Shown here piece by piece: positions 6,872 to 14,846 of a DNA stretch of 36,051 nucleotides. Source of the stretch: Bacteroidales bacterium UBA4788 (GTDB lineage: Bacteria > Bacteroidota > Bacteroidia > Bacteroidales > VadinHA17); the NCBI GenBank assembly GCA_002402965.1, contig DHGW01000018.1, positions 1 to 36,051 on the forward strand, written 5' to 3'. The position numbers and the translations under genes are program-made. How positions within the stretch are numbered: position 1 is the stretch's first letter; every line of letters starts with the position of its first letter. Under the pieces are notes generated by a model. The model had not been told where the DNA came from, did no database searches, and worked only from the letters and a program-made list of their open reading frames with translations.

Positions 6872-9800
6872 ATGACACGAAGAAGACTCTTAATACCATT
6901 CCTGGCGATACTATCTTTCCTGACCGCGGCCCCTGCTACCGGCCAGTTCTACAACGGCATGCAGATGACCTTCGGCAAGAACCGGGTGCAACACAGGGAT
7001 TTCTACTGGACCTGGTTCAGATTCGACGAGATGGACGTTTATTACAATGAGTTCGGTCGCGAGGTCGCTGAATTTGCCTCCGTGGTTGCGCAGAAGAAAC
7101 TGAATGAGATTGAGGACTATTTCGACTACACCCTTGACAAGAGGCCGATACTGATAATATACAACAAGAAGAATGATTTCCGGCAGAGCAACATCGGCCT
7201 TATCTCGGCCGAGGAAGACTACAACGTCGGCGGGTACAGCAGGGTCATCAAGAACAAGATCATGCTCTGGTTCAACGGTGACCATGAGGAGTTCAGCAAG
7301 CTAATAGCATCAGCCATCGCAGAAGTGGTGGTTTATGAAATGATCTATAACGCCGATCTCCGTGACAGGGTGACAAGCAACAACCAGATCCAGATCCCCG
7401 ACTGGTACATCAAGGGCCTGATCAATTACGTGGCATTCGGATGGGACAGCGAGACTGATAACCGCGTCAGGGACGGTTTTGAGAACAACCGGTACAAAAA
7501 CCTTGACAACCTCGATTATGAAGAGGCCGTCTATGCCGGCCACTCATTCTGGAAATACATCGGGGAGACATACGGCAATGCAATCATACCGAACATCATC
7601 TACCTGTCCAAGATCTATAAAAACATTGAGGACGGGTTTCTTTACGGTCTGGGCAGGAGCATCAAGGACACATACCGCGACTGGAGGAGCTACTACAGCG
7701 CTTACTATGAAATAAAGCCCGGTGAGACATATACAAAACCGGAAGAGATCAGGAAAGCCAGACCCTACGAACGGTTCACCGCTGTTGAGGTTAGTCCTGA
7801 CGGCAGCCGTGTGGCATGGGTTTCAAATGACTGGGGAAAGAGAAAGATATGGCTTTATGATACCTCCACAGGGAAGACGAGGAAGATCTTTAACATTGAA
7901 CCTCGCTTTGAACAGTCGGTAGATTATACCTACCCTGTCCTTACCTGGCATCCGGGTGGGCAGATTCTGACCTTCGCCAATGAAGAAAAAGGCGGGGTGC
8001 AACTCTATTTCTACCGGACCGATCAGAAAAAATTCGAACAGAGAACCATGCCCTTCTTCGAGAAGGTGCTCTCACTCTCCTACTCGCCTGATGGTTCACG
8101 CCTCCTCGTGTCAGCCGTGATCAATGGCATGACAGATATCTATGTGCACACTATCATCAGCGGCACCAATGAAAGGATCACCTTCGACGTGGCCGACGAC
8201 CGTGACCCCGTTTTTGTCAGCGGCAGAGACGAGACAATAATGTTCTCATCCAACAGACTGACTGACACCCTCACCAACAGGGGAGATCCGCAGGAGAGAA
8301 CGGGACTGTCTTATAATCTCTTTACATATGACATCAGGACACGGGACGGTAACCTGACAAGGCTTGAAGAGGGATCATTGCAGGACCTCATCAGGCCGGT
8401 GCAGCCCTCGCTCTCCTCAACCGGCTTCACCGGTAACGGTAACGGGATCATGAACCACTATACGGGAACCATCGACAGCACAATAGCATTCATAGACACC
8501 ACCCTGCACTACTCCTACTTCATCACCTCCAGGCAGAATACGGATTTCCCGAGGAACCTCGAAGCCTTTGACAGGAGCGGAGGACAGGAGGCGGCAGTGA
8601 TCTTTGACAATGGACGCTACAGGCTTATGACCGGGACATCCTCGGCCAGCACCCCTGTCAGCAGTGATGAGATCAAGACGACACTGTGGCGACTCGAGGA
8701 GTCTGCCATGCTCAGGGCTGCCGACAGCATCAACCGGATCAGGGACTGGCTCCTGGCTGAAAGGGCACGGATGAATGACACGCTTAAGAAGTCGCTCTAT
8801 GAGTATTTTGCGCCATCCGACGAACCGATTGACTTCCGCAACTACGTCTTCGAGAAGGAAAAGGAAAACTACTATGAGCTGCAGTGGCGAAAAGATTATA
8901 TGGACATCGACCTTGACACCTCAAGGCAGAAGATGCCGGATGCACTCGTGTACCGCCCTGCATTCTACAATAACTATACTGCCACCCAGCTCGATTTCAA
9001 CTTCCTGAACAACACATACCAGGCATATAACGGTGGAGCTCCCTACTTCAACCCGGGACTGAACATGCTGATCAAAATTGGCACGATTGACCTTTTCGAA
9101 GACTACCGCATCACGGGAGGATTCAGGTTCTCGGGCAACTTTGACAGCAATGAGTACCTCGTCAGCCTCGAGGCACTGAGGGGTAAATTCGACAAACAGG
9201 TCATTTTCCACAAACAATCATTTGACAGCTACAATGACACCAGCTACTACAAGATAAAGAGCTACACAACCTACATGTCGCTCAGAAGACCCCTGAGCTC
9301 CGTGCTATCGATTAAAGGCACACTTACCTACCGCTATGACAGCTACGTCGTGCAGTCGACGGACCTGTCAACCCTGATGGCTCCTTCATCAGATCGTCAC
9401 TGGGCCGGCCTCAAGGGCGAGCTCATCTATGACAATACCCGGAAACGGACCATAAATATCTATTACGGTACACGGTTCAAGATTTTCGGGGAATATTACA
9501 GGGAGGTGACCCAAAAGAAGGCTGACATGTTCGTACTTGGAGCCGACTTCAGGCATTACCAGAAGATTCATCGAGACCTGATATGGGCAAACCGTTTTGC
9601 TGCCAGCAGCTCCTTCGGACCTTCGAGGCTGATCTATTACATGGGCGGCGTTGACAACTGGATGGGATTCTTTAACAAGGTGCCGATGTTCGACCAGACT
9701 GTTCCGGTTAATCCGAATGTCAGATACGGGTTCCAGGCCCTGGCAACCAATTTGAGAGGTTTCACACAGAATATCCGCAACGGCAGTAACTTTGCTTTGG

Positions 9801-10144
9801 TTAACAGCGAGTTACGCTGGCCCGTGGTGAGGTACTTCGCCGGTCACCCGCTCCGCTCAAACTTCCTCAACAGCCTCCAGATCGTCAGCTTCTATGATAT
9901 CGGCATGGCATGGACGGGATGGGATCCCTGGGGCAATGAGAACTACTGGAATGATCAGGTCTACCAGAACGGCCCGGTGCAGGTGACCATTGATGCCATG
10001 CGTGAACCGCTTGTCATGGGTTTCGGTGGCGGGGCACGTGCACAGCTGATGGGCTACTTCGTGAGAGCTGACCTTGCCTGGGGCATTGACAACGGCTATC
10101 TTCTGCCTAAAATATTCTATCTCTCATTCAGCCTCGATTTCTGA
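6872..10144 (+). CDS. Large envelope protein: degenerate peptidase-MA-like domain, TolB-like propeller, outer-membrane barrel
   Basis: From the ATG at 6872 the protein has 1,090 residues and a clear signal peptide (MTRRRLLIPFLAILSFLTAAPATGQ). Residues about 30-230 resemble a peptidase-MA-like fold: AEVVV at 150-154 sits where HExxH belongs, and IPDWYIKGLINY at 175-186 where the usual P-x-W-x-x-E-G-x-A-x-Y lies. All three zinc ligands are replaced, so it is probably not a protease. Residues about 295-490 hold WD40-like/TolB-type propeller repeats (VSPDGSRVAWVSN, YSPDGSRLLVSA). After a helical linker, the last 370 residues are rich in amphipathic strands, include an Omp85-like LRGF...NSELRWP segment, and end LSFSLDF with terminal Phe, as in outer-membrane barrels. 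It is probably an outer-membrane protein with a periplasmic domain. The role is unknown. An in-frame TTG start at 6788 would spoil the signal peptide. Confidence 0.8.
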   Translation: MTRRRLLIPFLAILSFLTAAPATGQFYNGMQMTFGKNRVQHRDFYWTWFRFDEMDVYYNEFGREVAEFASVVAQKKLNEIEDYFDYTLDKRPILIIYNKKNDFRQSNIGLISAEEDYNVGGYSRVIKNKIMLWFNGDHEEFSKLIASAIAEVVVYEMIYNADLRDRVTSNNQIQIPDWYIKGLINYVAFGWDSETDNRVRDGFENNRYKNLDNLDYEEAVYAGHSFWKYIGETYGNAIIPNIIYLSKIYKNIEDGFLYGLGRSIKDTYRDWRSYYSAYYEIKPGETYTKPEEIRKARPYERFTAVEVSPDGSRVAWVSNDWGKRKIWLYDTSTGKTRKIFNIEPRFEQSVDYTYPVLTWHPGGQILTFANEEKGGVQLYFYRTDQKKFEQRTMPFFEKVLSLSYSPDGSRLLVSAVINGMTDIYVHTIISGTNERITFDVADDRDPVFVSGRDETIMFSSNRLTDTLTNRGDPQERTGLSYNLFTYDIRTRDGNLTRLEEGSLQDLIRPVQPSLSSTGFTGNGNGIMNHYTGTIDSTIAFIDTTLHYSYFITSRQNTDFPRNLEAFDRSGGQEAAVIFDNGRYRLMTGTSSASTPVSSDEIKTTLWRLEESAMLRAADSINRIRDWLLAERARMNDTLKKSLYEYFAPSDEPIDFRNYVFEKEKENYYELQWRKDYMDIDLDTSRQKMPDALVYRPAFYNNYTATQLDFNFLNNTYQAYNGGAPYFNPGLNMLIKIGTIDLFEDYRITGGFRFSGNFDSNEYLVSLEALRGKFDKQVIFHKQSFDSYNDTSYYKIKSYTTYMSLRRPLSSVLSIKGTLTYRYDSYVVQSTDLSTLMAPSSDRHWAGLKGELIYDNTRKRTINIYYGTRFKIFGEYYREVTQKKADMFVLGADFRHYQKIHRDLIWANRFAASSSFGPSRLIYYMGGVDNWMGFFNKVPMFDQTVPVNPNVRYGFQALATNLRGFTQNIRNGSNFALVNSELRWPVVRYFAGHPLRSNFLNSLQIVSFYDIGMAWTGWDPWGNENYWNDQVYQNGPVQVTIDAMREPLVMGFGGGARAQLMGYFVRADLAWGIDNGYLLPKIFYLSFSLDF

Positions 10145-10293
10145 CCCTGCAGTGACAACGGGAAATCAATAATTTGCATGGCTGGCATTGAATTTGATAT
10201 ACCTCCGCCAAGGGTGAATTTTATTTCTGCTTAGTTAGGAAAGAATAAAAATAAGAGATAATTTTACGCCCGTAATCTTTAAAAAACAGTATA

Positions 10294-10461
10294 ATGGCTT
10301 ACAAAATTTCAGATGATTGCACAGCTTGCGGAACTTGTATAGATGAATGTCCGGTTGAGGCTATATCTGAGGGTGACATCTATAAAATAGACCCGGATAT
10401 ATGTACCGATTGTGGTGCCTGCGCCGACGTTTGCCCCGTTGAGGCAATTCATCCGGATTAA
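10294..10461 (+). CDS. Small 2x[4Fe-4S] ferredoxin
   Basis: A 55-residue bacterial-type ferredoxin, a soluble electron carrier. Two classical CxxCxxCxxxCP motifs are present, with cysteines at 9, 12, 15, 19 and at 37, 40, 43, 47. The two halves are near repeats (TACGTCIDECPVEAI and TDCGACADVCPVEAI), as expected for a clostridial-type fold with two low-potential clusters. It lies 149 bp after the large envelope gene and is followed by a terminator, so it is probably monocistronic. Its redox partner is not visible here; pyruvate or 2-oxoacid oxidoreductases are common partners in anaerobes. Confidence 0.95.
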   Translation: MAYKISDDCTACGTCIDECPVEAISEGDIYKIDPDICTDCGACADVCPVEAIHPD

Positions 10462-10490
10462 ACCGCATTCCCGTTTTCAGGAATAGAGGA

Positions 10491-10520
10491 GGCTGCCTTA
10501 ACGGGCAGCTTCTTTCTTTT
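10491..10520 (+). terminator. Rho-independent terminator after the ferredoxin gene
   Basis: GGCTGCCT and GGGCAGCT (10491-10510) pair around a short loop, followed by TCTTTCTTTT (10511-10520). It lies 30 bp past the ferredoxin stop. A second hairpin, AGCCTCA-TCACC-TGAGGCT at 10526-10544, follows directly and may back it up. Confidence 0.75.
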
Positions 10521-10556
10521 GCCGGAGCCTCATCACCTGAGGCTTCTTTCACCTCA

Positions 10557-11585
10557 TCAGTCCGGGTTGTATTTCGCTCCTCCAAGGATGGTCTGGCAAT
10601 CGGTCATGGCCATCAGCTCCTGCATTGTTACATCAGGATTGTTGTTCATATACCTCTCGATTATCCTGAATCCTGTCCAAACCACTGCCCGTCCCGGCGA
10701 CTCCTCAGTGAAGTAACTGGTGAATGGTGCCTCTCCGGTGAATTTACGGATCAGGAATCCGTCCGTGGAGAAGAGCAGGTCCTTGCTGAGGAGATACTCC
10801 CAGATAAGGCCTTCGCCGGTCCTGCAAAATTCGAGCTGTCTGCCGGTAAAACCAAACAGGACGGTGTCGGGCAGTGATGGCATCATCCTCCTGGTGAAAT
10901 AGACCAGTTTTGCTTCGTGGAGCATTGAGTTCAGGAGAGTCTTGGTACCGTACCCGGCAGAGTTGTAATCCCACTCCGTCGCCGCCCAGGCATACATGCA
11001 ATCGGAGGCAGCGTATGCCGGTGTCATCTTTCGTGCCTGGTAATCATAGATCCCCAGCGGAGGATAATACTCCGAATCCGCTCCCAGGTAACGGTCAAGA
11101 CTCACCATCAGCAGCGAATCATCAACAATTATACTGTTGTTGAAGACTGAGATGCATGTTATCACTTCAGGTACAACTCTGTCAGGGAAATAATACCTGT
11201 AATGCCTGAAGGCGCTCTCAAGCTCCTGCCTCAGCCCCTCAGTGTCAGGCCAGACACGCTTTACCTCGTCCCACAGGTCAAGGTTGCGCAGGTCGGTGGC
11301 AAAGAGGATGAATGCCGATTTCCACCGCTCGTCAGCCGGATCACCCAGCCCGATGACTGTGCTGTATGTCTCCAGTGCCCGGCCATAACCGGTCTTCAGT
11401 GAATCAACCATGGTTGCCATCTCGTTCGGCGGAGTGCCGAAAATGTCACTGCCCAGGTCCCTGATCTCAAGATCAAGCTGAACGCCTGACACGTTGACCT
11501 TGTAGGGATCCCGGCGGCAGGAGACTGTTATAATAATCAGAAGAAACGAAATCAATATGGCGGGTATGGTGGCAATTCGGGTCAT
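10557..11585 (-). CDS. gldB: Gliding motility/T9SS-associated lipoprotein GldB
   Basis: GldB is a cell-envelope lipoprotein needed for gliding and linked to the type IX secretion machinery in Bacteroidota. From the ATG at 11585 it has 342 residues. The signal ends TVSC (Cys23), consistent with a lipoprotein. Family-typical segments follow: an early VQLDLEIRDLG block, a central LNSMLHEAKLVYFTRRMMP, EGLIWEYLLSKDLLFSTD, and ESPGRAVVWTGFRIIERYM near the end. An in-frame ATG ten codons upstream (11615) is possible but adds a polar tail before the signal peptide. It is divergent from the barrel gene at 11662. Gliding itself cannot be inferred: gldB homologues occur in non-gliding Bacteroidota. Confidence 0.85.
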   Translation of the reverse strand: MTRIATIPAILISFLLIIITVSCRRDPYKVNVSGVQLDLEIRDLGSDIFGTPPNEMATMVDSLKTGYGRALETYSTVIGLGDPADERWKSAFILFATDLRNLDLWDEVKRVWPDTEGLRQELESAFRHYRYYFPDRVVPEVITCISVFNNSIIVDDSLLMVSLDRYLGADSEYYPPLGIYDYQARKMTPAYAASDCMYAWAATEWDYNSAGYGTKTLLNSMLHEAKLVYFTRRMMPSLPDTVLFGFTGRQLEFCRTGEGLIWEYLLSKDLLFSTDGFLIRKFTGEAPFTSYFTEESPGRAVVWTGFRIIERYMNNNPDVTMQELMAMTDCQTILGGAKYNPD

Positions 11586-11661
11586 AAAAACTGTAATGTC
11601 ATGTTTACTGTACAAAATAAGGACATTTATTTATAATTTTAGCCCGGCAAAGAATCAGAAG

Positions 11662-12363
11662 ATGAAAAGAGTACTCAAGCGGTCTTCCCTCAGGGCGTTA
11701 ACCGTCATTATGCTGGCTGTAATCTCAGTGAAGGGGAACTCACAGGAACTGGAATTTGCAGTTCACGCTGACCCGGTAATTTCATGGATGGGCTCCAACT
11801 CCTCGGAATATATCAACGAAGGAGCCAGACCGGGTTTTAACATAGGGCTGAGTGTGCTTCATTACTTTGATGACCACTATGCCATCTCATCCGGCATAAG
11901 TCTGATATCGGCAGGCGGCAGGCAGAGTGTTACCGAAATTCACAGAATGATTTTCAACAATATACAGCCACAGGTGCAACCCGGTGATGAGATAAGGTAC
12001 AACCTGAATTACATGAACATACCCATTGGCCTGCGGCTCAAAACTGACCAGATAGGCTACCTGACCTACTTCACTGATATAGGTTTTGACTTACGGATGC
12101 TTGTCAAATCAACGGTAGACCTGCCGGCAAACCAGCCTCCTGTTGACAATGAAAATGCAAGGAAGGAAGTATACGGACTGAATGCCGGTTGGCACATACA
12201 TGCTGGCGTTGAATATGATCTTAACATAGACCTTACGCTGTTTGGAGGCATAGGTTTTGACCAGGACTTTTTTGATATCACCAAGGACTTAAAGGATGTC
12301 GATCAACCTGAAGACAGGTCAGGCTTGAGAATGTTGCGTATCAGGATGGGACTCAAGTTCTGA
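11662..12363 (+). CDS. PorT-family outer-membrane beta-barrel protein
   Basis: The protein has 233 residues from the ATG at 11662. Upstream in-frame codons are excluded because they precede the signal peptide (MKRVLKRSSLRALTVIMLAVISVKGNSQ, quoted in part as residues 1-10 basic, 11-27 hydrophobic). Mature strands such as RPGFNIGLSVLHYF, YAISSGISLISAG, YMNIPIGLRLK and RIRMGLKF, with a terminal Phe, indicate a small barrel. It sits between divergent gldB and nadE. PorT is a T9SS component, but I cannot tell from the sequence whether this is the true PorT orthologue or another barrel of the same fold. Confidence 0.75.
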   Translation: MKRVLKRSSLRALTVIMLAVISVKGNSQELEFAVHADPVISWMGSNSSEYINEGARPGFNIGLSVLHYFDDHYAISSGISLISAGGRQSVTEIHRMIFNNIQPQVQPGDEIRYNLNYMNIPIGLRLKTDQIGYLTYFTDIGFDLRMLVKSTVDLPANQPPVDNENARKEVYGLNAGWHIHAGVEYDLNIDLTLFGGIGFDQDFFDITKDLKDVDQPEDRSGLRMLRIRMGLKF

Positions 12364-12373
12364 TGAACCTGCC

Positions 12374-14035
12374 ATGAAGATTGCTCTTGCTCAACTGAAT
12401 TATATCCCTGGCGATATCTCTTACAACAGCAACAGGATCATTTCATACATTGACCGTGCACGTTCGGAAGGCGCAGACCTTATAGTCTTCTCTGAACTGG
12501 CTGTCACAGGATACCCCCCGCTTGACCTGCTGCTCAGACCTGACATCATCTCTGCCTCAATGGCTGCAGTGACGGAAATAGCATCTCACTGCAACGGTAT
12601 AGCAGCTATAGTGGGAGGCCCCTCCCCAAACACGGGCGTCTACGGCAAGAGCCTGCACAACTCAGCATTCTTCCTGAAAGAAGGCAGAATCAGTGCAATT
12701 ATCAATAAAACACTGCTGCCAACCTATGACATATTCGACGAGGACAGGTATTTCCAGCCCGGAAATGATTTCCGCACTGTTGAGCTGAAGGGCAGGAAGA
12801 TTGCCCTGACAATCTGCGAAGACATATGGGACGAGCAGCCTTTCGGCGATAAGGGATTGTGGCGCCTCTACAGCGTTTCGCCCCTGGATGAGATAATGAA
12901 GGATAATCCTTCAGTCATCATAAACATTGCCGCCAATCCCTTCTCCCACAATCGCATAAAAGTCAGGGAGGAGGTCTTCAGCCGTAACGCGAAGGAATAT
13001 GGGATACCGCTGATTTCGGTCAACCAGACAGGCGGATGCACCGAACTGATATTCGACGGTTCCTCCGTGCTCATTGACGCCGACGGCACCGTTCTCGAAA
13101 AGCTCGCCTTCTGCGCTGAGGATATCAGGATAGTCGAACTCCCCTCGCCGGGCTGTGACAGGTCGAAATTTACATGCCCGCCGCCGTTTCCTGAAGATAT
13201 GACCGGCCACATCCACCGTGCACTGGTTACCGGGATACGCGACTTCTTCGCCAAGGGAGGAATGAAGAGAGCAATCACCGGACTTTCCGGCGGTATTGAC
13301 TCGGCTGTGGTCGTAGCACTTGCAGCTGAGGCGCTGGGCCCCGAAAACACCCTTGCACTTCTGATGCCATCCGCCTACTCATCGGATCACTCCGTGTCCG
13401 ATTCCGTGAAGATGGCCTCAGCTCTTGGCGTTCCTTACCATATAGTCAGCATTGAGGAGGCAAGACAGGCAATGGAAAAGACCCTGAAGCCTTTCTTTGA
13501 AGGCCGGGAACCTGACGTGACGGAAGAAAACATTCAGTCGCGACTCAGGGCAGTGATGCTCATGGCCTTTGCCAACAAGCTCGGATATATGCTCCTTAAT
13601 ACATCTAACAAGAGCGAAGCGGCTACCGGTTACGGCACCCTCTATGGCGATATGGCAGGAGGACTGTCGGTCATCGGAGATGTTTACAAAACAGAGGTTT
13701 ACCGGCTCGCCCGCGAGATTAACAGCAACGGGGAGATTATCCCGCCGGCAATTATATCCAAACCTCCCTCAGCCGAGCTTAAACCGGGCCAGCTTGATAC
13801 CGACTCACTTCCACCATACAGCATGCTGGACCCGATCCTGTTCAAATACATCGACCTTGAATGGCCAGCCGACCGGATAATCGGAGAAGGCAATGACCCG
13901 GAACTGGTCGAAAAAATAATCAGACTCGTCCGAACCAGCGAGTTCAAGAGAAAACAGACTCCGCCTATCCTCCGCGTCTCTTCAAAGGCTTTCGGGAGCG
14001 GCAGGAGAATGCCCATTATAGCCCGCTACCGCTGA
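12374..14035 (+). CDS. nadE: Glutamine-dependent NAD+ synthetase
   Basis: This enzyme makes NAD+ from nicotinate adenine dinucleotide, ATP and glutamine in the cytosol. It has 553 residues, which fits the two-domain glutamine-dependent form. The N-terminal nitrilase-type amidase domain (about 1-260) has the catalytic triad Glu41 (FSELAVTGYPP), Lys112 (NKTLLPTYD) and Cys148 (ICEDIWDE). The C-terminal synthetase domain has the PP-loop SGGIDS at 305-310, LNTSNKSE for substrate binding, and KPPSAELKPGQLD near the end. It starts 10 bp after the barrel gene and is probably cotranscribed with it. Confidence 0.97.
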   Translation: MKIALAQLNYIPGDISYNSNRIISYIDRARSEGADLIVFSELAVTGYPPLDLLLRPDIISASMAAVTEIASHCNGIAAIVGGPSPNTGVYGKSLHNSAFFLKEGRISAIINKTLLPTYDIFDEDRYFQPGNDFRTVELKGRKIALTICEDIWDEQPFGDKGLWRLYSVSPLDEIMKDNPSVIINIAANPFSHNRIKVREEVFSRNAKEYGIPLISVNQTGGCTELIFDGSSVLIDADGTVLEKLAFCAEDIRIVELPSPGCDRSKFTCPPPFPEDMTGHIHRALVTGIRDFFAKGGMKRAITGLSGGIDSAVVVALAAEALGPENTLALLMPSAYSSDHSVSDSVKMASALGVPYHIVSIEEARQAMEKTLKPFFEGREPDVTEENIQSRLRAVMLMAFANKLGYMLLNTSNKSEAATGYGTLYGDMAGGLSVIGDVYKTEVYRLAREINSNGEIIPPAIISKPPSAELKPGQLDTDSLPPYSMLDPILFKYIDLEWPADRIIGEGNDPELVEKIIRLVRTSEFKRKQTPPILRVSSKAFGSGRRMPIIARYR

Positions 14036-14053
14036 TTACCTGCCTGACCCTCA

Positions 14054-14070
14054 ACTATCTGAAAGATAGT
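14054..14070 (+). other. Inverted repeat ACTATCT-GAA-AGATAGT downstream of nadE
   Basis: A perfect 7-bp inverted repeat with a 3-nt centre lies 18 bp after the nadE stop. It is followed by GTGTTAAAAAA rather than a T-tract, so it is at best a weak terminator. It may instead be a 3' stabilising hairpin or a binding site for the next gene. Confidence 0.4.
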
Positions 14071-14096
14071 GTGTTAAAAAACGTTAATTTTCCCTG

Positions 14097-14105
14097 TTAT
14101 CCACA
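14097..14105 (+). other. Perfect DnaA-box consensus (TTATCCACA)
   Basis: TTATCCACA is an exact match to the canonical DnaA box. It lies upstream of the -7 element of the Crp/Fnr-family gene. I noticed no second box, so it is not an origin. It could be a regulatory DnaA site or chance. Confidence 0.4.
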
Positions 14106-14112
14106 TTTTTAA

Positions 14113-14120
14113 TATCTTTG
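14113..14120 (+). promoter_or_regulatory. -7 promoter element (TATCTTTG) for the Crp/Fnr-family gene
   Basis: TATCTTTG matches TAnnTTTG. The predicted transcription start is near 14127, giving an 18-nt leader with an SD-like AGGGG at 14138-14142, just before the ATG at 14145. Confidence 0.65.
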
Positions 14121-14122
14121 TT

Positions 14123-14136
14123 ATGTTGTTTAACAT
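14123..14136 (+). promoter_or_regulatory. Palindrome ATGTT-GTTT-AACAT at the predicted transcription start (candidate operator)
   Basis: A perfect 5-4-5 inverted repeat, similar in layout to Crp/Fnr-type sites (5-bp arms with a 4-bp spacer in FNR sites). It covers the predicted start of transcription of a Crp/Fnr-family gene, so repression by its own product is a reasonable inference. Confidence 0.45.
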
Positions 14137-14144
14137 GAGGGGAA

Positions 14145-14846
14145 ATGTTATATACCAATCCATATCTGGAACAATGCATTGAAGGACCATTTTCAATTTT
14201 CAGGGAACTGCCTGACAAGGATAAGGAGTTCCTGATTCAGGATCACTCCTGCAGCACCGTAAAGAAAGGTGAATTGATCTTTCACGAAGGTAACAGACCT
14301 TCAGGGCTTTACGGCCTTGCATGCGGAAAGGTGAAAGTATTTAAGGAGGGTATTGGCGGGCGCGAGCAGATCATCAGGATGGTCAGACCGCAGGGTCTGA
14401 TTGGTTTTGCAGCTTTTATCTCCGGAAACACATACTCGGCCTCGGCGGTGGCAATAGAAGACTCGGGAATCTGCCGGTTTGAAAGGGATCCTTTCATGAA
14501 GCTTCTAAAGCGCAATCCGGAACTCTCAATGAAGCTGATGAGGATGATGGCACTGGAACTCTCCTTCTCAAACAAACGAACCGTGTCACTGACGCAGAAG
14601 CACATACGCGGTCGCCTGGCCGAATCGCTCCTCGTCCTGCGTGACACCTACGGCCTGGAGAATGACGGTCGGACAATCAGGGCTTACGTCTCCCGTGAAG
14701 ACCTTGCCTGCTTCTCGAACATGACCACATCCAACGCTATCAGGACACTCTCGATGTTCGCCACTGAGTCAGTCATCGCGCTGGACGGAAAGAAGATCAG
14801 CATAGTCGATATTCCGAGGCTCGAAAAGATAAGCCAGCTGGGCTGA
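14145..14846 (+). CDS. Crp/Fnr-family transcriptional regulator
   Basis: A 233-residue DNA-binding regulator. The N-terminal cyclic-nucleotide-binding-type jelly roll (about 20-135) includes FHEGNRPSGLYGLACGKVKVFKEG and LIGFAAFISGNTYSASAVA. A long dimerisation helix (about 130-165) follows. The C-terminal winged helix (about 165-225) has VSREDLACFSNMTTSNAIRTLSMF as the helix-turn-helix. There is no FNR-type N-terminal cysteine cluster, so oxygen sensing by an Fe-S cluster is unlikely. The ligand is unknown. Its promoter carries a 5-4-5 palindrome and a DnaA box. The stop abuts the stop of the convergent murF-alr gene. Confidence 0.9.
   Translation: MLYTNPYLEQCIEGPFSIFRELPDKDKEFLIQDHSCSTVKKGELIFHEGNRPSGLYGLACGKVKVFKEGIGGREQIIRMVRPQGLIGFAAFISGNTYSASAVAIEDSGICRFERDPFMKLLKRNPELSMKLMRMMALELSFSNKRTVSLTQKHIRGRLAESLLVLRDTYGLENDGRTIRAYVSREDLACFSNMTTSNAIRTLSMFATESVIALDGKKISIVDIPRLEKISQLG

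Noticed and set aside
14097..14105. Replication origin
   Set aside because: Only one DnaA box, no AT-rich unwinding region with repeats, and no dnaA or dnaN nearby; dnaB alone is not a marker of the origin.
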